DNA of 16,274 nucleotides from CAZPAH01 sp964584495 (GTDB lineage: Bacteria > Krumholzibacteriota > Krumholzibacteriia > Krumholzibacteriales > Krumholzibacteriaceae). Numbering within the stretch: the first letter of the stretch is position 1; each line of letters starts with the position of its first letter. Shown here in pieces: positions 1 to 6,434 of this stretch. The notes beneath the pieces are model-generated. The model made no database searches, had not been told where the DNA came from, and saw only the letters and a program-made list of their open reading frames with translations. Where the stretch lies: NCBI GenBank assembly GCA_964584495.1, contig CAZPAH010000064.1, forward strand, positions 1 through 16,274, written 5' to 3'. A program made the translations under genes and the position numbers.

Positions 1-500
1 GGGCGATCGCGAAATTCGCAGCCGGAGGAAAGAGAACGCCAAAGAAGGATCTGGCGATGATGGCGATGACCTACGGGTACGTATATGTGGCCAGGATAGC
101 GATGGGAGCGAACGAGAGCCAGACGATCAAGGCGTTTCTCGAGGCCGAGAGCTACGACGGCCCTTCGCTGATAATCGCCTATTCTCATTGCATAGGCCAG
201 GGGATCAATATGATGAGGGGGCTAGACGAGCAAAAAGCAGCGGTCAATTCGGGCTGCTGGCCTCTTATAAGATACAACCCTTCCTTGAGGGCCGAGGGGA
301 AGAATCCGCTGCAGCTCGATTCCAAGGCGCCCAGCATCCCGGTTGCGGATTACATCTACAACGAGAACAGATTCAGGGCGCTTAAGAAGATCCAGCCGGA
401 GGTTGCGGCCGAGCTCCTGAAAGAAGCCCAGAAGGATGTCGAGCGCCGCTGGAAGATCTACGAGCACTGGGCCGCCATCCCGGCGGAAGAAGGCAAGTAG
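1..500 (+). CDS. nifJ: Pyruvate:ferredoxin (flavodoxin) oxidoreductase, C-terminal fragment
   Basis: This is the last ~165 residues of a single-chain PFOR, which oxidises pyruvate with CoA to acetyl-CoA, CO2 and reduced ferredoxin in the cytoplasm. The 5' part lies outside the window. Reading is open from base 3 to the TAG at 498-500. Seen: the family signatures KKDLAMMAMTYGYVYVA and GPSLIIAYSHCIGQG, and then a charged helical tail ending in WKIYEHWA. The Cys codon at 189-191 sits where the family places a ligand of the proximal [4Fe-4S] cluster (domain VI/VII junction). The methionines at base 57 and after are internal, because conserved sequence (FAAGGKRTPKK) runs upstream of them in frame. 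The gene converges on citF and ends just before a shared hairpin terminator. It is a plausible source of reduced ferredoxin for the oxidoreductase encoded further right; that link is inference. Confidence 0.95.
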   Translation, partial: AIAKFAAGGKRTPKKDLAMMAMTYGYVYVARIAMGANESQTIKAFLEAESYDGPSLIIAYSHCIGQGINMMRGLDEQKAAVNSGCWPLIRYNPSLRAEGKNPLQLDSKAPSIPVADYIYNENRFRALKKIQPEVAAELLKEAQKDVERRWKIYEHWAAIPAEEGK

Positions 501-522
501 GCCCGACGGTAACGATGCCCGC

Positions 523-562
523 AAAGAGAGGCGCCGGACATAAAGTTCGGGCGCCTCTCTTT
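523..562. terminator. Bidirectional hairpin terminator between nifJ and citF
   Basis: A perfect 13-bp inverted repeat (arms 523-535 and 550-562, AAAGAGAGGCGCC with its complement) encloses a 14-nt loop. It lies 22 bp past the nifJ stop and 24 bp past the citF stop on the opposite strand. The arms start and end with AAA/TTT, so each strand ends its hairpin in a short T run (TTTT on +, TTT on -). The symmetry and the placement between converging stops support a terminator for both genes. The T tracts are short, so efficiency is uncertain. Confidence 0.8.
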
Positions 563-586
563 TATGTGAATCGAATTTCAAGCGGA

Positions 587-2191
587 TCATGCCGATGGCT
601 TGAAGATCGTGTCGAGGATCGTGCCGTCCCTCCATTCGACCACTTCGACAACAGTATCGGTGGCCTCTTTCTTCCGTGGAATGTCGCCGTACCCGGCGGC
701 GGCTTTCAGGGAAATCTCGTGTAGTTCCTCGATCCCGACGACGTTCAGGCCGTGCTTTGCCGCATTGTCCTTCAGCGTATCGATGAATTTCGATCTGCTA
801 TTAGGATTGATCGCCACAAATTCCTCGGTAACCGCGACATCTATCACCTCTCCGGGGATCGATACGGTGTAGACACTGTCGACGATACGGGGATAGCCTA
901 CGCCTTTCTCCTTCTTGCCCGTCGCGAGCGGGAGAAACATTATCGTGAGTTCGGAGCCGGCCGCGACGCCCTGCGCCCCCCCGATCCCACCCAGAATCCT
1001 TCCGTTTGCGCATATGCTGTTAACGTTGAAATCAAGATCCATTTCGAGGGTCGAGAGTACCGATACATCGAGCATGTTGACTGCATTTTCCTTGTTGGCC
1101 ACATCGTCGTACTCTCCGGTCGATATCTCGTAATGATTATGATCGTAAAGCATCGATTCTATAACCTTTTTGGAAGGCTCGAAGCACTGGCCGTGAAGGA
1201 GATTCGCGATTACGCCAGCCTGGAGCATCTCGACATGGAGGGATGTGCACCCACCGATGGCGAATCCCGCTTTTATCGATCTCTCCTGGAGTATCTTGTT
1301 TATCTCGTCGAGAACTATCAGGCCGGCCCCCGAGCCGACCTGGAAATTGAATCCGTCGAAGATCGTCTTGGAAGCCTCCATGACCTTCATCACCTGGGCC
1401 GCTATCCGCGAATTGAACTCGTTCGCACGTATTTTCGCTATGTCGAGGGTTCCCGACCCTATCCCCGAGCTGTTCCCCGGGTTGTCCACCTTCACCACGA
1501 AATCGACGTCTATCATCGACAGGGATCGAGGGAAGAGATAGCTGTCGCTGATTTCCCCCGCCAAAAGGCATACATGTTCCGCCCAAAGGGTGTCGGCCAG
1601 GAAGAGGCCGAGGGGGCCTATCCAGGAGCTCGGATCGCCCATAAGTCCGTTGGCGTTTCCCCACTTGTCGGCGATCGGTACCGGGCCGAATGCGACCTTG
1701 ACCTTGGTTTCTCCCGTATGGAACCTCCTGACCCTGTTGCCGTGCCCGTAACCGGTGACGATCCATGGAAGAAAGTCTCCGTCCATAAGGTGCTTGCCCA
1801 TATCACGGTAGCAGCTTCCGGTGAATCCCGCCAATGTCCCGTCTGCCACCGCCTCGGGAAACCAGGGAACACAGTTGTCGAAAAAGGCGTTTCCCAGAAG
1901 ATGGATATTCTTTTTACCCTTCTCCCTCAGCTTGTCGATGATCATTTTCAGGCAGACATCCCCGAGCCGGTAGTAATGGGGATACGATATCCAATCCCCG
2001 TCCTCCAGGATATCTATTACGGCGTCAAGGGATGTTATTTTGCTGGAACCGTTGTGCATGCTGGACCTGCCAGGCCGGCCCGCCCACGATTCTCCGTATT
2101 CGAGGTCGAATGCCTCACGGTAAGGCTTTTTGCTGACACCGTTTACTTCGATAGGGACTTTCCTGCCGATGGCGTTGGTGACGAAATCCAT
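587..2191 (-). CDS. citF: Citrate lyase alpha subunit-like CoA-transferase (CitF family), monocistronic
   Basis: This 534-residue protein is of the citrate lyase alpha family. Classic CitF transfers the acyl-carrier protein between acetate and citrate (acetyl-ACP:citrate ACP-transferase) in the cytoplasm. Seen: family-like stretches WGNANGLMG, VDFVVKVDNPG, GSGAGLIVLDEINKIL, IKAGFAIGG and VNMLDVSVLSTLEMDLDFNVN, and the C-terminal Y-x-RIVD...VAINP block, in the usual order and at nearly the usual length (~505-535). The ATG at 2191 is chosen over an upstream in-frame start at 2275 because GGAGGT lies 4 nt before it and the extra 28 residues look non-conserved. Oddities: no citD, citE, citC, citX or citG lies beside it, and the usual GGH-x-D motif reads GGAQG (residues 404-408). 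It may therefore be a divergent CoA-transferase rather than part of true citrate lyase. The family call is firm; the substrate is not. Confidence 0.83.
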   Translation of the reverse strand: MDFVTNAIGRKVPIEVNGVSKKPYREAFDLEYGESWAGRPGRSSMHNGSSKITSLDAVIDILEDGDWISYPHYYRLGDVCLKMIIDKLREKGKKNIHLLGNAFFDNCVPWFPEAVADGTLAGFTGSCYRDMGKHLMDGDFLPWIVTGYGHGNRVRRFHTGETKVKVAFGPVPIADKWGNANGLMGDPSSWIGPLGLFLADTLWAEHVCLLAGEISDSYLFPRSLSMIDVDFVVKVDNPGNSSGIGSGTLDIAKIRANEFNSRIAAQVMKVMEASKTIFDGFNFQVGSGAGLIVLDEINKILQERSIKAGFAIGGCTSLHVEMLQAGVIANLLHGQCFEPSKKVIESMLYDHNHYEISTGEYDDVANKENAVNMLDVSVLSTLEMDLDFNVNSICANGRILGGIGGAQGVAAGSELTIMFLPLATGKKEKGVGYPRIVDSVYTVSIPGEVIDVAVTEEFVAINPNSRSKFIDTLKDNAAKHGLNVVGIEELHEISLKAAAGYGDIPRKKEATDTVVEVVEWRDGTILDTIFKPSA

Positions 2192-2195
2192 TCTT

Positions 2196-2201
2196 ACCTC
2201 C
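2196..2201 (-). promoter_or_regulatory. Ribosome binding site fixing the citF start
   Basis: On the minus strand GGAGGT stands 4 nt before the ATG at 2191-2189. No comparable site precedes the upstream in-frame start at 2275, so this decides the start. Confidence 0.75.
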
Positions 2202-2242
2202 AGATATAGACCCTGCAGCAGCTGGGTACATGTATGGCATAT

Positions 2243-2271
2243 AGGTAATCCGATTGATACCGCCCTGTCAA
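2243..2271 (-). promoter_or_regulatory. Weak candidate promoter for citF
   Basis: On the minus strand an exact TTGACA (2271-2266) is followed after 17 nt by TTACCT (2248-2243). That matches only the outer two positions of TATAAT, and TACCTA one base on is no better. The position, ~50-80 bp before the citF start, is sensible, but the -10 is poor. Confidence 0.3.
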
Positions 2272-2383
2272 GCATCTATATCCGAAGGCAGTGATACGTT
2301 CTCGGAAGGAGCAAACGCCGATGGAGGAGTTGTTGAACCGGACGAAAAAGGTGAAATTCCGACTTGCGATATCAAACCGGGCT

Positions 2384-2403
2384 AATAATATTCAAATATT
2401 ATT
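2384..2403. repeat. 20-bp palindrome upstream of the acs promoter (possible operator or UP element)
   Basis: Two perfect 9-bp arms (AATAATATT at 2384-2392 and AATATTATT at 2395-2403) flank the dinucleotide CA. The end of the palindrome is 5 bp from the -35 box at 2409. A perfect AT-only dyad here fits an activator or repressor site, or an UP element bound by the RNA polymerase alpha C-terminal domain. Which one cannot be told from the sequence. Confidence 0.55.
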
Positions 2404-2408
2404 TGGCC

Positions 2409-2437
2409 TTGACAACGTGGTTGTTCACGGTTATGAT
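2409..2437 (+). promoter_or_regulatory. Strong sigma70-type promoter of acs
   Basis: TTGACA (2409-2414), an exact 17-bp spacer, then TATGAT (2432-2437): 11 of 12 consensus positions. The expected start of transcription is near 2444, giving a leader of about 70 nt to the acs ATG. AT-rich DNA lies just upstream. Confidence 0.85.
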
Positions 2438-2517
2438 CCGAAATTCAAATTGTGATTTTACGACCCGTTTTTCATGGTGAGAAGTGTTAACCCGAAAGAC
2501 CTTACAGGAGGTTGTTA

Positions 2518-4482
2518 ATGGCGGAAGAGAAGAAGACCATTACTTCGATGCTTGATGAGAAGAGGCAGTTTCCGCCTCCCGCAGCGTTTTCCAAAGCGGC
2601 ACATATAAAAAGCATGGAAGAGTACAAGAAGCTTGTGAAGAAGGCGGAAACCGATTTCGAGGGTTTCTGGGCGGAACAGGCCGAAACGTATATCGATTGG
2701 TACAAGAAATGGGACAAGACGCTCGAATGGAAACCGCCGTTCGCCAAATGGTTTCAGGGTGGAAAGCTCAATATAGCTTATAACTGCCTTGACAAGCATC
2801 TCGAAAACGGCAGGGCGGACAAGACCGCCATCATCTGGGAAGGTGAGCCCGAGGGAGATTCAAGAAAGTTCACCTACAGGGAACTCCATGCGGAGGTCTG
2901 CAAGTTCGCCAATGTCCTCAAGAAATATGGGATCAAGAAGGGCGACAGGGTTACCCTTTACATGCCGATGGTTCCCGAGTTGGCGATAGCGATGCTGGCC
3001 TGCGTGAGAATCGGCGCCATACACAGCATCGTCTTCGGCGGATTCAGCGCAACATCGATCATGGACCGTAACGTGGACGCCGAATCGAGACTCCTAGTCA
3101 CGGCCGACGGCTCTTTCCGGAGCGGAAAGACGATCCCTCTCAAGGGGAACGTCGACGAGGCGCTCAAGGGCTCGCCGACTATAGAGCATGTAATAGTGCT
3201 TAAGAGGACCGGGAACGATGTCGATATGGTCGAAGGTCGCGACACCTGGTGGCACGACGAGATGGCCGATGTCCCCGCAGAGTGTCCCTGCGAGGAGATG
3301 GACGCAGAGGACGTGAGTTTTATCCTCTACACGAGCGGTACTACGGGCAAGCCGAAGGGTGTCGTCCACACAACGGGGGGATACCTCCTTTACGTTACAA
3401 TGACCTCGAAGCTCGTTTTCGATATTAAGGACGAGGATATCTACTGGTGCACGGCCGATATAGGCTGGATCACCGGGCATTCGTACATCGTGTACGGCCC
3501 CCTTAACCTGGGAGCGACATCCGTAATGTTCGAGGGCGTGCCGAGCTACCCGAATCCCGATCGTTTCTGGGACGTTGTGGAGAAGTACAAGGTCAATATC
3601 TTCTACACGGCTCCGACCGCGATCAGGGCGATCGCCAGATCGGGCGACGAGTGGCCCAAAAAGCACGATCTATCGAGTCTTCGCCTCCTCGGCACGGTCG
3701 GAGAGCCGATCAACCCGGAAGCGTGGATGTGGTATTACAACGTGATCGGAGGCGGACGCTGCCCGATCGTGGATACCTGGTGGCAGACGGAAACCGGTGG
3801 AATCCTTATCACGCCGCTTCCCGGCGCTTTCCCGATTAAACCGGGTTCGGCCACTCTTCCGTTCCCGGGGATTTTCCCCAGGGTAGTGAGGGAAGATGGA
3901 TCTCCCGCGGACGTGAACGAGGGAGGCTACCTGACGATTCAGAAACCCTGGCCGTCGATGCTGAGAACGATCTGGGGCGACGATCAGAGGTTCAAGGATA
4001 CATATTTCAGCAGGTTCAAGGATGTCTACTTCACCGGTGACGGGGCCCGTCAGGACGAGGACGGGTACTTCTGGATCATGGGACGTGTCGACGACGTTAT
4101 CAACGTGTCCGGCCACAGGATCGGAACGATGGAAGTCGAAAGCGCCCTAGTTAGCCACGAAACCGTTGCGGAGGCGGCCGTGGTTCCGATGCCTCATGAA
4201 ATCAAGGGCCAGGGACTGTATGCCTTCGTTACGCTGCAGGCCGGTGTGGAGAAAACGGAAGAGCTCAAGAAGGTGCTCAGAGCCCACGTGGCCGAGGAGA
4301 TCGGACCGATCGCGAAACCGGATGTAATCCATTTCGCCGACGCTCTTCCCAAGACGCGAAGCGGAAAGATAATGAGAAGGATCCTTAAGAGTATCGCCGC
4401 CGGAAACGAGGATATCGGCGATACCACGACCCTTGCCGATCCAAAGGTCGTCGAGCACCTTCTCGAGGAACGTAAGCATTAA
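2518..4482 (+). CDS. acs: Acetyl-CoA synthetase, AMP-forming
   Basis: A 654-residue, full-length Acs (family ~650) that makes acetyl-CoA from acetate, ATP and CoA by way of acetyl-AMP, releasing AMP and PPi in the cytoplasm. Seen: the ATP-binding P-loop YTSGTTGKPKG from residue 271; DIGWITGHSY; WWQTETGG from 421, whose tryptophan limits the acyl pocket to small acids in this family; TGD at 506-508; and the hinge and C-terminal lid GRVDDVINVSGHRIGTMEVE. Near the end is PKTRSGKIMRR, with the catalytic and acetylatable lysine at 617. The ATG at 2518 is chosen because AGGAGG lies 6 nt upstream; an in-frame TTG at 2512 abuts that site. A strong promoter precedes the gene and an intrinsic terminator follows, so it is monocistronic. 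Lysine acetylation control is possible, since the motif is intact, but no acetyltransferase is visible. Confidence 0.97.
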   Translation: MAEEKKTITSMLDEKRQFPPPAAFSKAAHIKSMEEYKKLVKKAETDFEGFWAEQAETYIDWYKKWDKTLEWKPPFAKWFQGGKLNIAYNCLDKHLENGRADKTAIIWEGEPEGDSRKFTYRELHAEVCKFANVLKKYGIKKGDRVTLYMPMVPELAIAMLACVRIGAIHSIVFGGFSATSIMDRNVDAESRLLVTADGSFRSGKTIPLKGNVDEALKGSPTIEHVIVLKRTGNDVDMVEGRDTWWHDEMADVPAECPCEEMDAEDVSFILYTSGTTGKPKGVVHTTGGYLLYVTMTSKLVFDIKDEDIYWCTADIGWITGHSYIVYGPLNLGATSVMFEGVPSYPNPDRFWDVVEKYKVNIFYTAPTAIRAIARSGDEWPKKHDLSSLRLLGTVGEPINPEAWMWYYNVIGGGRCPIVDTWWQTETGGILITPLPGAFPIKPGSATLPFPGIFPRVVREDGSPADVNEGGYLTIQKPWPSMLRTIWGDDQRFKDTYFSRFKDVYFTGDGARQDEDGYFWIMGRVDDVINVSGHRIGTMEVESALVSHETVAEAAVVPMPHEIKGQGLYAFVTLQAGVEKTEELKKVLRAHVAEEIGPIAKPDVIHFADALPKTRSGKIMRRILKSIAAGNEDIGDTTTLADPKVVEHLLEERKH

Positions 4483-4508
4483 CATTGGACGCGGAGCGCG
4501 ATCTGACG

Positions 4509-4536
4509 GGGCGGGTATCAACCCGCCCTTTTTTTT
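4509..4536 (+). terminator. Rho-independent terminator of acs
   Basis: An 8-bp GC-rich stem (GGGCGGGT with ACCCGCCC), a 4-nt loop ATCA and a run of eight T residues (4529-4536), starting 26 bp after the acs stop. This is a textbook intrinsic terminator. Confidence 0.95.
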
Positions 4537-4610
4537 AAAGATTTCAGAGCCGCCGGCCGATATCCTTAATGAGATGTATCTTACCAGGGAACGCTCTCTG
4601 CGGAGCAGGC

Positions 4611-4617
4611 AAGGTGG
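4611..4617 (+). promoter_or_regulatory. Ribosome binding site supporting a TTG start at 4624
   Basis: AAGGTGG lies 6 nt before TTG 4624. The nearby ATG at 4628 is in another frame and meets a stop after one codon, so TTG is the best start. Confidence 0.55.
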
Positions 4618-4623
4618 TACCTA

Positions 4624-5028
4624 TTGTATGATATAAAGAAGACCGATTTTGGTTTCAGGTTGACATTCGGAGGATATATTGAGATCGACGAGCTTCGGCA
4701 GTGGTTCGCCGAAATCGAGAAGGCCATGCAAAATGCCCCGAAAAGGTTCGGAGTATTCGTGGATATGAGGGAACTGACCCCTATGCCGCCGGAATGCCAG
4801 GAGCTGATGACCAACGCGCAGGCGATAGTCAAGAAAAAGGGGATGTGGCGCTCGGTCGTCATCCTCGATTCGACCGTTACGGGCAACCAGTTCAAGAGGC
4901 TGGCCTCAGCCTCGGGAATCGCGGGGGAGGAGAAGTATATCAACGCTTCCACGACCCCGAACTGGGAGAAGGAAGGGATGGACTGGTTGTTGGAGGCGGT
5001 AGATAGCGAGCCCGCCCCATCTAAGTAA
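4624..5028 (+). CDS. Small protein resembling SpoIIAA-like/STAS-fold proteins
   Basis: A 134-residue soluble protein with no signal peptide or membrane segment. Seen: an alternating beta/alpha pattern. An N-terminal strand pair (FGFRLTFGGYIEIDELRQW) is followed by a helix, a strand RFGVFVDMRELTPMPP, a helix, a strand MWRSVVILDS and a final helix. This resembles the SpoIIAA-like/STAS-fold proteins found in many bacteria, some of which act as regulators or lipid-binding modules. I know no specific function for this one, and the family match is by pattern only. The TTG start is set by AAGGTGG at 4611-4617. The gene sits between the acs terminator and the promoter at 5178-5206, so it seems to be its own unit, although I see no clear promoter in the ~87 bp before it. 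Confidence 0.6.
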   Translation: MYDIKKTDFGFRLTFGGYIEIDELRQWFAEIEKAMQNAPKRFGVFVDMRELTPMPPECQELMTNAQAIVKKKGMWRSVVILDSTVTGNQFKRLASASGIAGEEKYINASTTPNWEKEGMDWLLEAVDSEPAPSK

Positions 5029-5177
5029 ACCCGCGGAGAGATAGCGATTCCGCCTATCGATACCGACTCCACGGCGGGGGCGGGAGAATATTCTGCAATG
5101 GATATTATCTGTTCCAACTTCCATGTTTAAAACGAGTTAGTCTCAATGGACCTTTTCGCGGCCGACCGTTAAATAAT

Positions 5178-5206
5178 TTGACATCGATCCTGATTTTGGC
5201 TATCCT
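5178..5206 (+). promoter_or_regulatory. Sigma70-type promoter before the REC-RAM-RAM/oxidoreductase operon
   Basis: An exact TTGACA (5178-5183), a 17-bp spacer and TATCCT (5201-5206, 4 of 6 matches). The AT-rich stretch TTAAATAATT lies just upstream. The expected start near 5213 gives an ~80-nt leader to the TTG at 5293. It has the same -35 and spacing as the acs promoter. Confidence 0.65.
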
Positions 5207-5280
5207 ACTCCTGCTATGCGGAAACTACAGTCAAGGGATGTAATTTCAAAGGGTTTTCGCCACAGGAGTCTTTGCAGGCT

Positions 5281-5286
5281 AGGAGG
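5281..5286 (+). promoter_or_regulatory. Ribosome binding site supporting a TTG start at 5293
   Basis: AGGAGG is 6 nt before TTG 5293. The protein then begins MKGRVLIIDDE, the normal distance from a REC-domain start to its acidic pair, so the TTG start is well supported. Confidence 0.8.
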
Positions 5287-5292
5287 AGATAA

Positions 5293-6285
5293 TTGAAAGG
5301 TCGAGTGCTGATAATCGACGACGAGGCGGAGATCCGCAGAAACCTTACCGTTGGATTGACGCAGGAAGGTTACAATGCGGTCGCCTGCCCGGACGGCATT
5401 TCTGCGGTCCATGAACTTGATAGCGCCAGGAAGCAGGGGATAGCGTATGATTATCTGATCACGGATATATTCATGCCGGATATTGATGGATTGAAGATAC
5501 TCAAGGTCATCAAGAGCCAGTATCCAAACCTCCCCGTACTCGTTATAACCGGTTTCGGCGATATAAGCTTGCAGACAACGGCGCTCTCGGAACACAACAC
5601 GGGATACCTCGACAAACCTTTCGAGATCTCCGATCTGGTCGAGGCGCTCGAGAAGCTTTCCGCCGGTTCCACCGCCGCGGGGGCGAAGCCGGAAGAGAAA
5701 GCGATACAGGGCGAAGGTATCAGGGAATCGGCCAGCGCATATCTTACGATAAGGATCACGGATGCCGAGAGAAGCATGGAAATTTATAAATCGCTCCTCG
5801 AGATGCCCGGAGTCCGTTCGTGCGAAGCTGTTAGGGGGGATTTTGACATCATTATTCTGGCCGGGGGATCGAACAAGGCGGAGATAGACGCTCTCTTCGA
5901 GAAGATAGCCTCAATGAAAGGTGTCGAGGTAGCCTCCGTTTCCCAGATAGAGCGCCCCAAACTGGACAGGGATGTCGACGAGTTCATCAAGATCTATTCG
6001 GACGTCGTGAAACAGCCCGCCGGAGTGGCGCCGAACAAGCAGCCGGGAATGATGAGCTATATAATCGTCGATATCGACAAGGATGCGATTCAGCAGATTT
6101 TTACGACGGTATTCTTCATAGACGAGGTTGTTTTCTGCGATGTTATCGAAGACGGGACCAAGCTGGTCGGTATGGTCATGGGACAGGGTGGAGTCGGCCA
6201 TACGCCCAGGGTCATCGAGAAGCTTGGTCAGATAGATGGAGTCCTCCGCGTCAGGGAAGCGAAGATAATAAAGCTGGAGGAGTAG
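5293..6285 (+). CDS. Response regulator: receiver domain fused to two Lrp/AsnC-type RAM domains
   Basis: A 330-residue cytoplasmic signalling protein. Residues ~3-123 form a complete receiver domain: acidic pair D9/D10, phosphoacceptor D58 in LITDIFMPDIDG, a Thr in VLVITGFGD and the conserved K108 in YLDKPFE. After a linker (~124-145), residues ~147-218 have the beta-alpha-beta pattern of the Lrp/AsnC ligand-binding (RAM) domain, with MPGVRSCEAVRGDFDIII typical of it. Residues ~250-330 form a second, more divergent RAM-like unit (VVFCDVIEDGTKLVGMVMGQG and a closing IDGVLRVREAKII). There is no helix-turn-helix and no enzyme domain. RAM domains usually oligomerise and bind amino acids or similar ligands, so this protein may merge phosphorylation with metabolite sensing. 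It is first in the likely oxidoreductase operon. The downstream kinase (12482-14476) could be its phosphodonor; that is inference. Confidence 0.82.
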   Translation: MKGRVLIIDDEAEIRRNLTVGLTQEGYNAVACPDGISAVHELDSARKQGIAYDYLITDIFMPDIDGLKILKVIKSQYPNLPVLVITGFGDISLQTTALSEHNTGYLDKPFEISDLVEALEKLSAGSTAAGAKPEEKAIQGEGIRESASAYLTIRITDAERSMEIYKSLLEMPGVRSCEAVRGDFDIIILAGGSNKAEIDALFEKIASMKGVEVASVSQIERPKLDRDVDEFIKIYSDVVKQPAGVAPNKQPGMMSYIIVDIDKDAIQQIFTTVFFIDEVVFCDVIEDGTKLVGMVMGQGGVGHTPRVIEKLGQIDGVLRVREAKIIKLEE

Positions 6286-6353
6286 AGAGCCGGTTTTCCC
6301 CCGGGAGACCGAAGACCTTCACGTGTAAGGTTACCAGTGCCGATCCATCATGT

Positions 6354-6386
6354 GGCTGTTTACCCCTGAAAAGAGGGTAAGCAGCC
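6354..6386 (+). promoter_or_regulatory. Hairpin in the leader between the regulator and the NuoE-like gene
   Basis: A 12-bp stem with one G-U wobble (arms 6354-6365 and 6375-6386) and a 9-nt loop, ~68 bp past the regulator stop. No T run follows, so it is not a standard intrinsic terminator. It could mark mRNA processing or stability, partial attenuation, or differential expression of the enzyme genes relative to the regulator. Confidence 0.5.
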
Positions 6387-6410
6387 GTTACCTTCATTGC
6401 TCCCCAATTC

Positions 6411-6428
6411 CCGGTTTCTAAACCGGAG
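6411..6428 (+). promoter_or_regulatory. Inverted repeat overlapping the ribosome binding site of the NuoE-like gene
   Basis: A perfect 7-bp inverted repeat, CCGGTTT...AAACCGG (6411-6417 and 6420-6426), runs into GGAG (6425-6428), the likely Shine-Dalgarno 6 nt before GTG 6435. In RNA it could close as a 6-bp stem with a TCTA loop and hide half of that site. Protein binding to the DNA palindrome is the other option. Confidence 0.45.
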
Positions 6429-6434
6429 AAAGGA

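Larger units (their letters stand above)
2192..2517. other. Divergent intergenic region between citF and acs
   Basis: This 326-bp gap separates two divergent genes. It is AT-richer than its surroundings, above all at 2380-2460. I see no credible coding frame. It holds the citF ribosome binding site, a weak candidate citF promoter, a 20-bp palindrome, a near-consensus promoter facing acs, and an ~70-nt acs leader ending in AGGAGG (2506-2511), 6 nt before the ATG at 2518. The gap is large enough for joint control of both genes. Confidence 0.8.

Noticed and set aside
752..2209. 485-codon open frame on the + strand across the citF-like gene
   Set aside because: The minus strand encodes a recognisable CitF-family protein with a good ribosome binding site. 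The + frame gives low-complexity Arg/Tyr-rich sequence with no family motif. It is an antisense shadow.
5031..5085. Nested stems after the STAS-like gene (CCCGC-GGAG with CTCC-ACG-GCGGG, inner GATAG/CTATC)
   Set aside because: The stems are short with bulges and have no T tract. They could be chance pairing in GC-rich DNA.
5160..5292. Sigma54 (-24/-12) promoter for the operon
   Set aside because: No GG-N10-GC with suitable flanks was found here or in the 6286-6434 leader. A sigma70-type site fits better.
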